Shown: piece by piece, positions 1 through 6,838 of the stretch
How positions within the stretch are numbered: position 1 is the stretch's first letter
How the letters are laid out: the number at the start of each line of letters is the position of its first letter
From: Prevotellaceae bacterium
GTDB lineage: Bacteria > Bacteroidota > Bacteroidia > Bacteroidales > Paludibacteraceae
Reading direction: 5' to 3'
NCBI GenBank assembly: GCA_031270565.1
Contig: JAISXJ010000010.1
Location: 1-12,526 of the forward strand
DNA: 12,526 nucleotides
Made by a program: the position numbers and the translations under genes
Notes under the pieces: generated by a model
Told to the model about the DNA's origin: nothing
The model's database searches: none
The model's input: only the letters and a program-made list of their open reading frames with translations

Positions 1-14
1 AGGGGCTTTTTTTT
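1..14 (+). terminator. Possible right half of an intrinsic terminator cut by the window edge
   Basis: The window opens with AGGGGC followed by eight T residues, the form of a terminator's right stem arm and T-tract. It resembles the right half of the terminator at 638-648 (GGGGGC plus five Ts, then GTTTT). The left arm lies outside the window, so the stem cannot be tested. If real, it would end a plus-strand transcript entering from the left. Confidence 0.3.
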
Positions 15-99
15 GTTTTAATGAACAATGAAGAATGAAGAATGATTTTTTAGTTTTCAGTTGTCAGTTTTTCGCTTCTTTGCGTTCCTTGCGTGTTCT

Positions 100-142
100 T
101 TGCGTTCTTTGCGGTAAAAATATTAAACCGCAAGGCACGCAA
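100..142. repeat. Imperfect inverted repeat, 16-nt arms
   Basis: The left arm is 100-115 (TTGCGTTCTTTGCGGT) and the right arm 127-142 (ACCGCAAGGCACGCAA). They are complementary at 14 of 16 positions around an 11-nt A+T loop at 116-126. The left arm continues a short-period TTTGCGTTC/CTTGCGTG text starting near 79. No T-tract follows, so it does not look like a terminator. A decayed mobile or REP-like element is possible; its function is unknown. Confidence 0.6.
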
Positions 143-208
143 GACTTGTTCCGCCAAAGCGGGAGTTTTTTCGCAAAGGGCGCAAGACTTGTCCCGCCAA
201 AGCGGGAG
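138..208. repeat. Two 28-nt direct repeats each holding a CCGC-CAAA-GCGG hairpin
   Basis: The copies at 138-165 and 181-208 differ at one position (T versus C at the twelfth base). Each contains a small hairpin, GCCAAAGC-centred; in the second copy the stem is CCCGC/GCGGG with a CAAA loop. The first copy starts inside the right arm of the inverted repeat at 100-142, so the two elements are interlocked. The 15-nt gap between copies is too short for a CRISPR spacer. Confidence 0.7.
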
Positions 209-271
209 GCTGTCAATTCTCAATTCTCAATTCTTCAGTTGTCAGTTTTCAGTTGTCAAAAATAAAAAACA

Positions 272-353
272 GAACACAGATGACACAGATTTAACAGATA
301 AACGCCAGATTTTTATCTGTGAAAATCGTGTCTAATCTGCGGTATCAGTGTTC
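272..353. repeat. 82-nt imperfect inverted repeat
   Basis: The outer ends are GAACAC (272-277) and GTGTTC (348-353). The inner arms are ACAGATAAA (294-302) and TTTATCTGT (312-320), perfectly complementary around an 8-nt loop. Between them GACAC-AGATTT and AAATC-GTGTC pair with small bulges, so most of the element can fold into one long hairpin. It encodes no credible protein. It looks like a MITE or REP-type element, but no transposase is in the window to link it to. Confidence 0.6.
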
Positions 354-481
354 AAAAATAAAGAATAATCATCTTGAGCATTCTGTTAATCCTGTGAAAA
401 ATGGGACTGTCTCAAAAATAATTTCGCCACAAATACACGAATCTGCCTTTGGCTTCGCCGATTTTCAATTCAGGCAGTGCG

Positions 482-554
482 CCCCTCGTTACAAACGAGG
501 GGTAGAAAATGGATTGCTTCAACAAGCAAACCACAGATTACAAATCTGCGGTAG
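482..554 (+). repeat. REP-like cluster of three consecutive hairpins
   Basis: Hairpin A (482-502) has 9-bp perfect arms CCCCTCGTT/AACGAGGGG and loop ACA. Hairpin B (514-529) has arms TTGCTT/AAGCAA and loop CAAC. Hairpin C (531-551) has arms CCACAGATT/AATCTGCGG with one A-C mismatch and loop ACA. A and C share the tip TTACAAA and both end in GG followed by TAG, giving a GTAG tetranucleotide at the right edge (502-505 and 551-554). B sits between them with almost no spacer before C. Hairpin plus GTAG recalls REP elements mobilised by RAYT transposases, though there GTAG usually lies on the 5' side. That link is inference. Confidence 0.55.
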
Positions 555-621
555 CGGGGTCTGTCTAAAAATCAAAAGTATTCATTCAATCAAAAAAATC
601 ATAGTTCAAGACAGCAAACAG

Positions 622-648
622 AAAAGCCTCCAGCGATGGGGGCTTTTT
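622..648. terminator. Bidirectional intrinsic terminator after the bat/PAP2 operon
   Basis: A 10-bp stem is formed by AAAAGCCTCC (622-631) and GGGGGCTTTT (638-647) with one G-U wobble and a 6-nt loop. The plus-strand side runs into five Ts, and the minus-strand reading ends in four Ts. It lies 43 nt beyond the stop codon of the last operon gene (692), so it most likely ends that minus-strand transcript. It could also act on plus-strand transcription from the repeat tract. Confidence 0.65.
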
Positions 649-691
649 GTTTTCAGTTGATTTACTGTTTGAACTTACGACTCACGCTTTA

Positions 692-1339
692 TTACACCCC
701 GCTTATTATTATACCAATAACGGTTGCGAGAAAGAAGATTGTTACAAGCAGGCACATTTTTTTGTTTGCCGGTTCTTTCGGATGCCACGCCAGCCGCCGC
801 AATAGAGCATAACCGCCCCACCCAGCCAAAAGACCAACCAGCGCACCCGCAATAATATCCGACGGATAGTGTACGCCCAGATAGATACGCGAATAGCAGG
901 AAACCATCGCCCAACAGAAAATCGTGCCGGTAAAAAGCCTGTTCTTAAAGAGTAACGATGTGAACAGCGCTATGGCAAAGCCATTGGCAGCATGCGAAGA
1001 GATAAAGCCATACCGTCCGCCCGTATAACCGGATACAAGATGCACTAACCCGCTCAGCGCGGGGTCGTGTGTCGGTCGCAGGCGTTGAAACAGCGGCTTG
1101 AATAGACCGGAGGCAATCTGGTCGGCGCAAAGAATCACAACAGCCATAATCACCAGCGCTTTCCATCCGGTTTTCGACTGGCGCACCATTACATAGAGCA
1201 ACAGCAAAGCCATTGGCAACCATACCGCTTTAGAGGAATAAATAAAGAAGAAATTATCAAGGGTAGCGTTATTCCAACCGTTAATCAGCAACAGCAGTTG
1301 CCGGTCAAGTTTCAATAGTTGGTCAATCAACACATTCAT
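692..1339 (-). CDS. PAP2-family membrane phosphatase
   Basis: A 215-residue integral membrane protein with all three signature motifs of PAP2 (type 2 phosphatidic acid phosphatase) enzymes. These are K81-x6-R88-P89, S114-S115-H116 (a variant of PSGH), and S150-R151-x5-H157-x3-D161, where H157 is the expected nucleophile. Five or six hydrophobic segments are visible (about 38-53, 60-78, 117-131, 136-149, 161-180, 195-213). Family members dephosphorylate lipid phosphates such as undecaprenyl pyrophosphate, phosphatidylglycerol phosphate or lipid A; the substrate cannot be told from sequence. The start ATG overlaps the batE stop by 4 nt (ATGA), so translation is probably coupled. It is the last gene of the operon, followed by the terminator at 622-648. 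Confidence 0.9.
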   Translation of the reverse strand: MNVLIDQLLKLDRQLLLLINGWNNATLDNFFFIYSSKAVWLPMALLLLYVMVRQSKTGWKALVIMAVVILCADQIASGLFKPLFQRLRPTHDPALSGLVHLVSGYTGGRYGFISSHAANGFAIALFTSLLFKNRLFTGTIFCWAMVSCYSRIYLGVHYPSDIIAGALVGLLAGWGGYALLRRLAWHPKEPANKKMCLLVTIFFLATVIGIIISGV

Positions 1340-2106
1340 ATTCGTTCAAAAGAGGTGTTTTTAATCCATCCAACGGAGCCGTCGGCAATACGGATTTCAC
1401 TCCAGTTCTCCACCGCCTGAATCACCGCAATCTTCGCGCCTTCGTGCAGTACAAACAGGTCGGCGCTATCCGTATTCGGTGCGCTTTTCACCGTTACCGC
1501 CCCCACCATAACAATGGCGTCGGTGTGCGCTTCCAGTCTGTTTTTCTGAGCAAATGCAAATGCAAACGCGCACAGCGACAGTCCAACAGCTATTATGCCA
1601 ACAACAAAAGCCGCCTTGCGTAGCCTCCTGTAACGTCCAAAGATAAAGAGCAAACAGCCCGTCAATGCCACCACAAAAAGCGCGATACTCCCATACGCCC
1701 ACTCATCGGTGGTGAAGAGCAACCCAAGCGCATTTATCCACGAGATGATGAAAAAAGGTTGCATCCGCTCTATCTTGTCGGTGATTCTCTGATTGACAAA
1801 ATCAAGATTGAACTGCGCATCTTCGTGCAGCGGATTCAGAACTAACGCCCTTTCATAAAACAGAATAGCCTCACCATAGCGCTCCAGATTGAAACAGGTA
1901 TTGGCATAGTTATAGAACAAATCGGCAGAAACATTCCCCTGTTCAATTATTTCAGCATAGAGTTGCGCAGCTTCGTCATACTCTTTGGCAGCGTAATGCC
2001 CTGCAGCCTGCAGCGCCTTTGTCTGAACAGCAAACACACTGTCGGCAAACAGGGACGCTATGCCCAGCGCCAAACAAAAAAGAAACTGTTTATTCATACG
2101 TTTCAT
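1336..2106 (-). CDS. batE: BatE: TPR and SH3-like aerotolerance protein
   Basis: About 256 residues from the chosen ATG (MKRMNKQFLF...). A signal peptide covers roughly 1-26 (hydrophobic core then DSVFA). TPR-type helices follow at about 37-101, including a FYNYANTCFNLERYGEAILFYE-like repeat whose next helix ends at LNP. Two membrane helices lie at about 136-157 and 165-186, and a C-terminal SH3-like beta domain at about 195-253 with the usual VKSAPN and GWI words. This is the BatE architecture of the Bacteroides Bat operon. An upstream in-frame ATG at 2154 is less likely: it would add a charged stretch before the signal peptide and translate the repeat at 2120-2159. ATG at 2097 is a close alternative. 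The 4-nt overlap with the PAP2 gene suggests coupling. Confidence 0.88.
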   Translation of the reverse strand: MKRMNKQFLFCLALGIASLFADSVFAVQTKALQAAGHYAAKEYDEAAQLYAEIIEQGNVSADLFYNYANTCFNLERYGEAILFYERALVLNPLHEDAQFNLDFVNQRITDKIERMQPFFIISWINALGLLFTTDEWAYGSIALFVVALTGCLLFIFGRYRRLRKAAFVVGIIAVGLSLCAFAFAFAQKNRLEAHTDAIVMVGAVTVKSAPNTDSADLFVLHEGAKIAVIQAVENWSEIRIADGSVGWIKNTSFERI

Positions 2107-2119
2107 ACGTTTAATAAAA

Positions 2120-2159
2120 TTAGTCGTTTTGCGCGACTCGGCATAGTCAAACAAGTTTG
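2120..2159. repeat. REP-like element inside the operon, copy 1
   Basis: Positions 2120-2147 are identical to 10965-10992 in the same orientation (28 of 28). The element contains a 5-bp stem AGTCG/CGACT (2122-2126 and 2134-2138) around TTTTGCG. Directly next to it, outside the shared part, is a second palindrome CAAAC-AA-GTTTG (2148-2159). It fills the middle of the 81-nt gap between the batD stop and the batE start, the longest gap in the operon. Confidence 0.75.
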
Positions 2160-2187
2160 CCTCTGCTCTCGCTGCTTAAAACGTTCA

Positions 2188-4017
2188 TCATTTTTTTATA
2201 CTGTTTTCCAAAGATGATATTATCGAAATCGTGTCGTTAAAGATTCTGTCCATAGCTGCCTGCGAATTTTGTAACGGAGCATATCGCTCAAATTCGCAAC
2301 TGTTTAACAATCCGATGAAAGTATCAATCATCGGTTGCTGTACGCTGCGTTCAGCAAGTTTTGTCGAAACATTCTCCTTATTGAGACTTGCCACCGGCAT
2401 TGTGAGTTTGTCGCATAGATAGCCCCAAAGCGCTCGCAGGATTTCATTGTAAAATAACTCCTTCTCCCCCGTCTTCAAATATTTCCCCGCAGTTCTGAGC
2501 CGTTTACGCGCCATTTTATTGGCACGTCTGGTACGCACCAGCGCCATATCGGCATTGGCTTTTGCCTGTTTCTGAAAGAAGAATATCAGCAGCAGAGTAA
2601 TCAGCGTCGATACCAGGTATCCCGTCCAAAAAGGCATGCTTCCGGTGAAAATAGTCTTAGCCTGCGTTATGTTCAGGTCGCCCGTCCGGATATACCTGAT
2701 GTCATTTCCCAGCTGGCGAATCTGTTCCTGACCGGAATAGTTCATCACGACGCCGTCCTCATTTACACTCGTACTTTTATCCACGACAATGGTAAAGGCA
2801 TCCGATGCGATTGTTTTATAGCTGTTTGTGGACAGGTCAAAGTAGCAGAAATCGACTGCCGGAATATCAAACTGTCCCGAATGACGCGGGATAGCCAGAT
2901 ATTCTACTGTCTTTGTGCCACTCATGCCGGAAGTGGTTACCGAGAAGTTGTTGGTAATTTTCGGCTCGTACGATTCAAAATCGGCAGGCAGTCTCAGTGT
3001 CGGGTCTTTGAGCAGTTTCAGATTGCCTGTTCCTGTTATTTTCAGTTTAACGGTAATGGGCGAATTGACTTCCACCTGCGTGGCGTTCACGTCCGATTGC
3101 AGCGAGAATTTACCGACAGCGCCGCTGAAATTTGTCGGCTTCGGCTTCGGCAATGCTTTGACGGAAATATTGATACGGTTTGCCGATAGCGTTTTTTTTA
3201 CATCCTGATACGAATCAAAAAAGCTGTCGAAGAAATTCCGTCCACGCTGCTGACTGCGCAGACGTACAACCGCCGTACACGACATCGGCTCAATGCTGAT
3301 GTCTCCGACATTCTGGGGGAAAAGAAGTGTCTGCTTGAGAATAACGGTGTTGTAGTTGCGGTCTTTGTAGTTTTCCACGCCGTAGCGTTGCGCATCGTTT
3401 ATCTCAATTTCCTGCAAAAGAAATTTCTTGAAGTCAGGCAATTTCATATCAGTAATATTGACCACATCAACCCGTGTATATAATTTGTATGTCAGCAGAA
3501 TGACTTCCTGTTCATACACTTGTGTCCGCGATACAATGGGTCGTATAAACAGATTGTCTTCAGTCAGTTGCTGTGAAGAGGGCGTCGCCTGCTGCTGCCT
3601 GCCCTGTTGATTCGTTTCCGCAGCATCACGCGGCAATACCTTAATTGTAACAGCGTTGGAGGTGTGCTGTTTCTTGTCGACATGCACCGTAGCGGCGGGG
3701 ATGGTGTAAACGCCCTCCTTTTGCGCCAGCAGCGTATAGGTGAACGTCGTATAAACAGAAGTATTAACCTTCCCGTTGACATACTGCACCGACGACCCGG
3801 AAGATGAGAACGGTCCGGCAACAATTTCAAATCCCTTTATTTCCGGTAATTGTAAGTTATCAGCCGACTTATTTACCGAGTAAGTCAATTGAAACGTTTG
3901 CCCCTCCGCTACTCCGGCGGGCGCCTGGGCAGTAAATGTTACAGGGTCGGCAAGCGCTCCAACCGAACTGCCCCAAAACAGTATTAATATCAAAATCTGC
4001 TTTATAACATGTTTCAT
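2188..4017 (-). CDS. batD: BatD: exported membrane-anchored aerotolerance protein
   Basis: 609 residues, matching the BatD (oxygen tolerance) family. A signal peptide spans about 1-23 (MKHVIKQ, hydrophobic core, GALA). A long beta-rich periplasmic region follows (about 24-460), starting with PVTFTAQAP...VAEGQTFQLTYSV and including a Q/S-rich linker at about 137-152. One membrane helix lies at about 462-482. A cytoplasmic tail of about 127 residues is basic at first (RTRRANKMARKRL) and then helical, with the YNEILRALWGYLCDKL block usual for BatD tails. It is expected to present a periplasmic domain while its tail meets the VWA/ATPase partners; that role is inferred. It starts 32 nt after the batC stop. 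The start ATG at 4017 is followed directly by a good signal peptide. Confidence 0.92.
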   Translation of the reverse strand: MKHVIKQILILILFWGSSVGALADPVTFTAQAPAGVAEGQTFQLTYSVNKSADNLQLPEIKGFEIVAGPFSSSGSSVQYVNGKVNTSVYTTFTYTLLAQKEGVYTIPAATVHVDKKQHTSNAVTIKVLPRDAAETNQQGRQQQATPSSQQLTEDNLFIRPIVSRTQVYEQEVILLTYKLYTRVDVVNITDMKLPDFKKFLLQEIEINDAQRYGVENYKDRNYNTVILKQTLLFPQNVGDISIEPMSCTAVVRLRSQQRGRNFFDSFFDSYQDVKKTLSANRINISVKALPKPKPTNFSGAVGKFSLQSDVNATQVEVNSPITVKLKITGTGNLKLLKDPTLRLPADFESYEPKITNNFSVTTSGMSGTKTVEYLAIPRHSGQFDIPAVDFCYFDLSTNSYKTIASDAFTIVVDKSTSVNEDGVVMNYSGQEQIRQLGNDIRYIRTGDLNITQAKTIFTGSMPFWTGYLVSTLITLLLIFFFQKQAKANADMALVRTRRANKMARKRLRTAGKYLKTGEKELFYNEILRALWGYLCDKLTMPVASLNKENVSTKLAERSVQQPMIDTFIGLLNSCEFERYAPLQNSQAAMDRIFNDTISIISSLENSIKK

Positions 4018-4049
4018 TTTTCAACCACTTCTTTTTTACTCTACTTTTA

Positions 4050-4745
4050 TTACCACTCTTTTTCGACATTATAGCGTTTTGCCTTTTTCTGCTTTTCCTT
4101 GACCTTCTGCTGCACCTCTTTTTCGTCCTGCTGCAGAGCTTCTAAAATCTGCTGCGCCTGCTCTTTCGATATCTGTTCCGGATTCTGTTGCTGTTGTTGC
4201 TGCTCTTGTTGCTCTTGTTGGTCTTGCTGTTGCTGCTCTTGTTGCTTTTTATCTTCCTGCTTTTGTTCCTCCTGTTGTTGTTGCTGATTCTGATTCTGAT
4301 TCTGATTTTGTTGCTGTTGCTTCAGAAGTCGTTGTGCGGCTGCAAGATTATAGCGCGATTCGTCATCTTCCGGATTGTTGCGCAAAGCCTCTTTGTAGGC
4401 GGCAATGCTCTGTTCTATCTGTCCCGATTGCAGCAACGCATTGCCCGCATTATGACAACTTGCAGCCACGCGCTTCTTGTTATCCCCCGCCAGCACAGCT
4501 GCCTGTTTAAACTGTTCAAGGGCTTCGGGATATTTCTCCTGACGATAGAGCGCATCACCCAGATTGAACACCGCAGCATACGATTGCCGGTTGGCTTCAA
4601 TACCTTGACGGTAATGTTGTTCCGCCTCCGTATATTTTTCTTTCTTATATAATGTATTACCCTTATTCACCGCGCGACTTTCCTTTTGAGCCGAAAGCAG
4701 CGAGGCAACAGCCATAAGTAACAGTAAGGCAAAAGTTCGTTTCAT
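4050..4745 (-). CDS. batC: BatC: periplasmic TPR protein with glutamine-rich tail
   Basis: 231 residues from the ATG at 4745 (MKRTFALLLL...). A signal peptide covers about 1-19 (cleavage near LLSA-Q). Roughly three TPR repeats follow at about 26-59, 60-93 and 94-135, with the A/N/G-A-L and Y-E-A patterns of the family. A very glutamine-rich stretch (about 143-187) leads to a charged helical end rich in K, E and Q. TPR domains bind partner proteins; here the partners are presumably the VWA domains of BatA/BatB. A longer reading starting with TTG at 4769 is possible but overlaps batB and puts extra residues before the signal peptide. With the ATG start the gap to batB is 13 nt. Confidence 0.9.
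   Translation of the reverse strand: MKRTFALLLLMAVASLLSAQKESRAVNKGNTLYKKEKYTEAEQHYRQGIEANRQSYAAVFNLGDALYRQEKYPEALEQFKQAAVLAGDNKKRVAASCHNAGNALLQSGQIEQSIAAYKEALRNNPEDDESRYNLAAAQRLLKQQQQNQNQNQNQQQQQEEQKQEDKKQQEQQQQDQQEQQEQQQQQQNPEQISKEQAQQILEALQQDEKEVQQKVKEKQKKAKRYNVEKEW
4186..4320. repeat. Low-complexity glutamine-codon repeat within batC
   Basis: On the plus strand this reads as TTG/CTG/CTT triplets, encoding the Q/N/E-rich tail of BatC. It includes a short hexanucleotide tandem, GATTCT three times plus GATTTT (4286-4309), which encodes alternating Asn-Gln. Slippage by whole units would change the tail length but keep the frame. Confidence 0.8.
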
Positions 4746-4758
4746 CTGTTTAAATGTG

Positions 4759-5784
4759 TTACCTGTCAAACAGTCTTATTTTCTTCAACTGTTTGTTTTT
4801 TCTGTTATATATAAAATATTCGATGAACAGCAGAAACAGCGCTATCCAAGCCGGAATATAAAATTTCTCTTCGTATTCGGAATAGGATTTGGTTTCGAGT
4901 TCGCCTTTCTGCATTTTGTCTATGGCATTTGAGAGCGCCTTAAGCGCTGCCCCCGAATTGTCGGCGCGAACATATATACCCTGTCCAATTCCTGCAATCT
5001 GCTTGCATAATGTTTCATTGAGTTTGGTAACAACCACTTCACCATTTCTATCTTTGAGAAAAGCCATTGTTCCATCAACAAGAATAGGCGTTCCCTCCGG
5101 ACGTCCCAACCCGATTACATGAAGCGTTATACCCTGCTCAGATGCCAGTTTTGCTGCACGCTCGGCATTATCCTCATGGTTCTCGCCATCGGTTATCAGG
5201 ATAATGGTTCGTCCGACATCGTTTTTTCTTGTGCCAAACGCTTTCATAGCCAATTCTATTGCCGACCCGATAGCCGTACCCGCACGGGGAACTGTTTTTG
5301 TATTAATACTTGACAGAAACATTTTTGCCGAAACGTTATCGGAAGAAATCGGCATCTGAATATAGGCATCTCCCGCAAAAACAATCAATCCAACCTTGTC
5401 GTCAGACATTTGGTCAATCAGTTTTGAAAGCATCATCTTTGCATATTCCAGACGATTGGGGTGCACGTCTCGCGCCAGCATAGAATTTGACACATCAAGC
5501 ACAATCATTGCCTCTATGCCCTGTTTTTTCACCGTCTGCAATTTCGACCCGAACTGCGGACGAGCTAGTGAAAAGATAATCAATGTTATACCGGTCAACA
5601 GTAACACAAATTTAGCCGTCGGTCGTCCATTGGACACATTGGGCATCAGCGTAGCGAGAGTTGACGGATTTCCAAACTGAGCTAACCGTTTGCGTCGCTT
5701 CATTCGTCCGTAGGCATAGAATGAGATGAGCAACGGAATGAGCAGCAGCAGATAAATAAAATAGGTATTTGCAAATCGAAACAT
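4759..5784 (-). CDS. batB: BatB: membrane-anchored VWA protein
   Basis: 341 residues. Two N-terminal hydrophobic segments (about 7-26 and 57-75) are followed by a von Willebrand factor A domain (about 90-290), and a last hydrophobic helix near 307-327 precedes a basic tail. The metal-binding MIDAS site is complete: D97-V-S99-N-S101, T170 in GTAIG, and D199-G in ITDGENH. The family consensus ARPQFG lies at 74-79, just before the domain. The VWA domain should bind Mg2+ and a partner protein, probably with BatA. It starts 73 nt after batA and ends 13 nt before batC. Confidence 0.93.
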   Translation of the reverse strand: MFRFANTYFIYLLLLIPLLISFYAYGRMKRRKRLAQFGNPSTLATLMPNVSNGRPTAKFVLLLTGITLIIFSLARPQFGSKLQTVKKQGIEAMIVLDVSNSMLARDVHPNRLEYAKMMLSKLIDQMSDDKVGLIVFAGDAYIQMPISSDNVSAKMFLSSINTKTVPRAGTAIGSAIELAMKAFGTRKNDVGRTIILITDGENHEDNAERAAKLASEQGITLHVIGLGRPEGTPILVDGTMAFLKDRNGEVVVTKLNETLCKQIAGIGQGIYVRADNSGAALKALSNAIDKMQKGELETKSYSEYEEKFYIPAWIALFLLFIEYFIYNRKNKQLKKIRLFDR

Positions 5785-5857
5785 AACTTATTTAACTCAA
5801 AATAGCATAAAATATTGTCATAAAGTTCGAGAACATCCACGCACAGGAATTTTCCCC

Positions 5858-6838
5858 CTATGGTAAATGGCGTAAAACCGTCATTTGCATCAGCAGTTCG
5901 CCCAGCAACGCTATCAGCGCCAGAAACAGAAACAACGAATATTCCTCACTTTTTTTACTGTATTCCCTCACCTGCAACTTTGTCTTTTCCATCTGGTCAA
6001 TTTCCTGATAGACGGTGTGAAGCGATTTGACGTCGGTGGCTCTGAAGTAGCTGCCGCCTGTGAGAGTGGCAATGCTCTGTAGGGTTGTTTCATCAATTTC
6101 TACCTGCATATCCACGTAGTGAATATTCCCAAACTGGTCATAAACAGGCGTTTTTGCCATACCGCGTGTACCTGCGCCAACCGTATAGACACGTATGCCA
6201 TACGTTTTTGCAATTTCCGCTGCGGTAAGAGGTGAAATATCTCCTGCATTATTGGTGCCGTCCGTAAGCAAAATAATCACTTTCGATTTTGCCTGACTGT
6301 CTTTCAACCGGTTGACCGCATTTGCCAATCCTAATCCGATAGCAGTTCCGTCCTCCACCATACCGTGACTGACCTCCTTAAAGAGGTTAATCAGCGCCGA
6401 ATGATCGTTTGTGAGGGGACATTGTGTAAAACTCTCGCGGGAAAAAATCACCAGACCAATATTGTCATCGGGACGGCTGGAGATAAACTCCATTGCCACA
6501 TTTTTGGCGGCATCAAGACGATTCGGCGACAAATCCTGCGACAACATTGAGCCGGAAATGTCTATTGCCAGCATAATATCTATTCCCTCTATCGTTTGCG
6601 ACTGGTAGCTGTCTTTCAACTGTGGTCGTGCGATGGCAACCACAATCAGAGCCATTGCCAGCAGACGCCACGGGATAAAAAAGAGATAATAGCGTTTTGT
6701 TGGTTTCATTCTCTCGAAGGGCTTGGTGGAGGACATTTGCAGACTTGCATCGCCACGTCCGGGCTTGAAAACAAGCCACACAGCCATCGGGATGAGCAGC
6801 AACCATAACCACAAATATTCGGGATTGTTGAATGTCAT
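5858..6838 (-). CDS. batA: BatA: membrane-anchored VWA protein
   Basis: 326 residues with the same plan as BatB: hydrophobic segments at about 8-23 and 51-70, the word ARPQ (70-73), a VWA domain at about 86-285, and a C-terminal helix at about 300-320. The MIDAS residues are all present: D93-I-S95-G-S97, T165 in GTAIG, and D193-G in LLTDGTNN. BatA and BatB are paralogues, and I assign BatA by order (first VWA membrane gene, followed by BatB). Its ATG overlaps the upstream stop codon by 4 nt, so it is probably translationally coupled. No clear promoter is seen in the 73-nt gap between batA and batB. Confidence 0.93.
   Translation of the reverse strand: MTFNNPEYLWLWLLLIPMAVWLVFKPGRGDASLQMSSTKPFERMKPTKRYYLFFIPWRLLAMALIVVAIARPQLKDSYQSQTIEGIDIMLAIDISGSMLSQDLSPNRLDAAKNVAMEFISSRPDDNIGLVIFSRESFTQCPLTNDHSALINLFKEVSHGMVEDGTAIGLGLANAVNRLKDSQAKSKVIILLTDGTNNAGDISPLTAAEIAKTYGIRVYTVGAGTRGMAKTPVYDQFGNIHYVDMQVEIDETTLQSIATLTGGSYFRATDVKSLHTVYQEIDQMEKTKLQVREYSKKSEEYSLFLFLALIALLGELLMQMTVLRHLP

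Larger units (their letters stand above)
15..621. other. Gene-free repeat-rich intergenic tract
   Basis: I see no credible gene here. The open frames are short, have no family resemblance, and read straight through inverted repeats. The tract contains short tandem text (GAAGAATGAAGAATGA near 29-46), a 16-nt direct repeat TTCAGTTGTCAGTTTT at 56-71 and 234-249, and a twice-used word AATCTGCGGTA at 334-344 and 543-553. It also holds the larger inverted repeats listed separately. Bacteroidetes intergenic regions often carry such decayed repeat text. The region between 354 and 480 shows no strong structure beyond a weak CTGCCT/AGGCAG pair. Confidence 0.7.

Noticed and set aside
138..208. CRISPR-like pair of repeats
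   Set aside because: There are only two units, the gap is 15 nt, and no cas gene is present.
319..660. 113-codon plus-strand open frame in the left tract
   Set aside because: It runs through the right part of the inverted repeat at 272-353, the hairpin cluster at 482-554 and the terminator at 622-648, and its translation has no family resemblance.
2107..2154. Longer BatE N-terminus from the ATG at 2154
   Set aside because: It would translate the repeat element and put about 16 charged residues before the signal peptide; the ATG at 2106 or 2097 fits the family.
4188..4652. Leucine-rich plus-strand open frame opposite batC
   Set aside because: It is the antisense of the glutamine-codon repeat, so its Leu runs are an artefact; batC has clear TPR structure and operon context.
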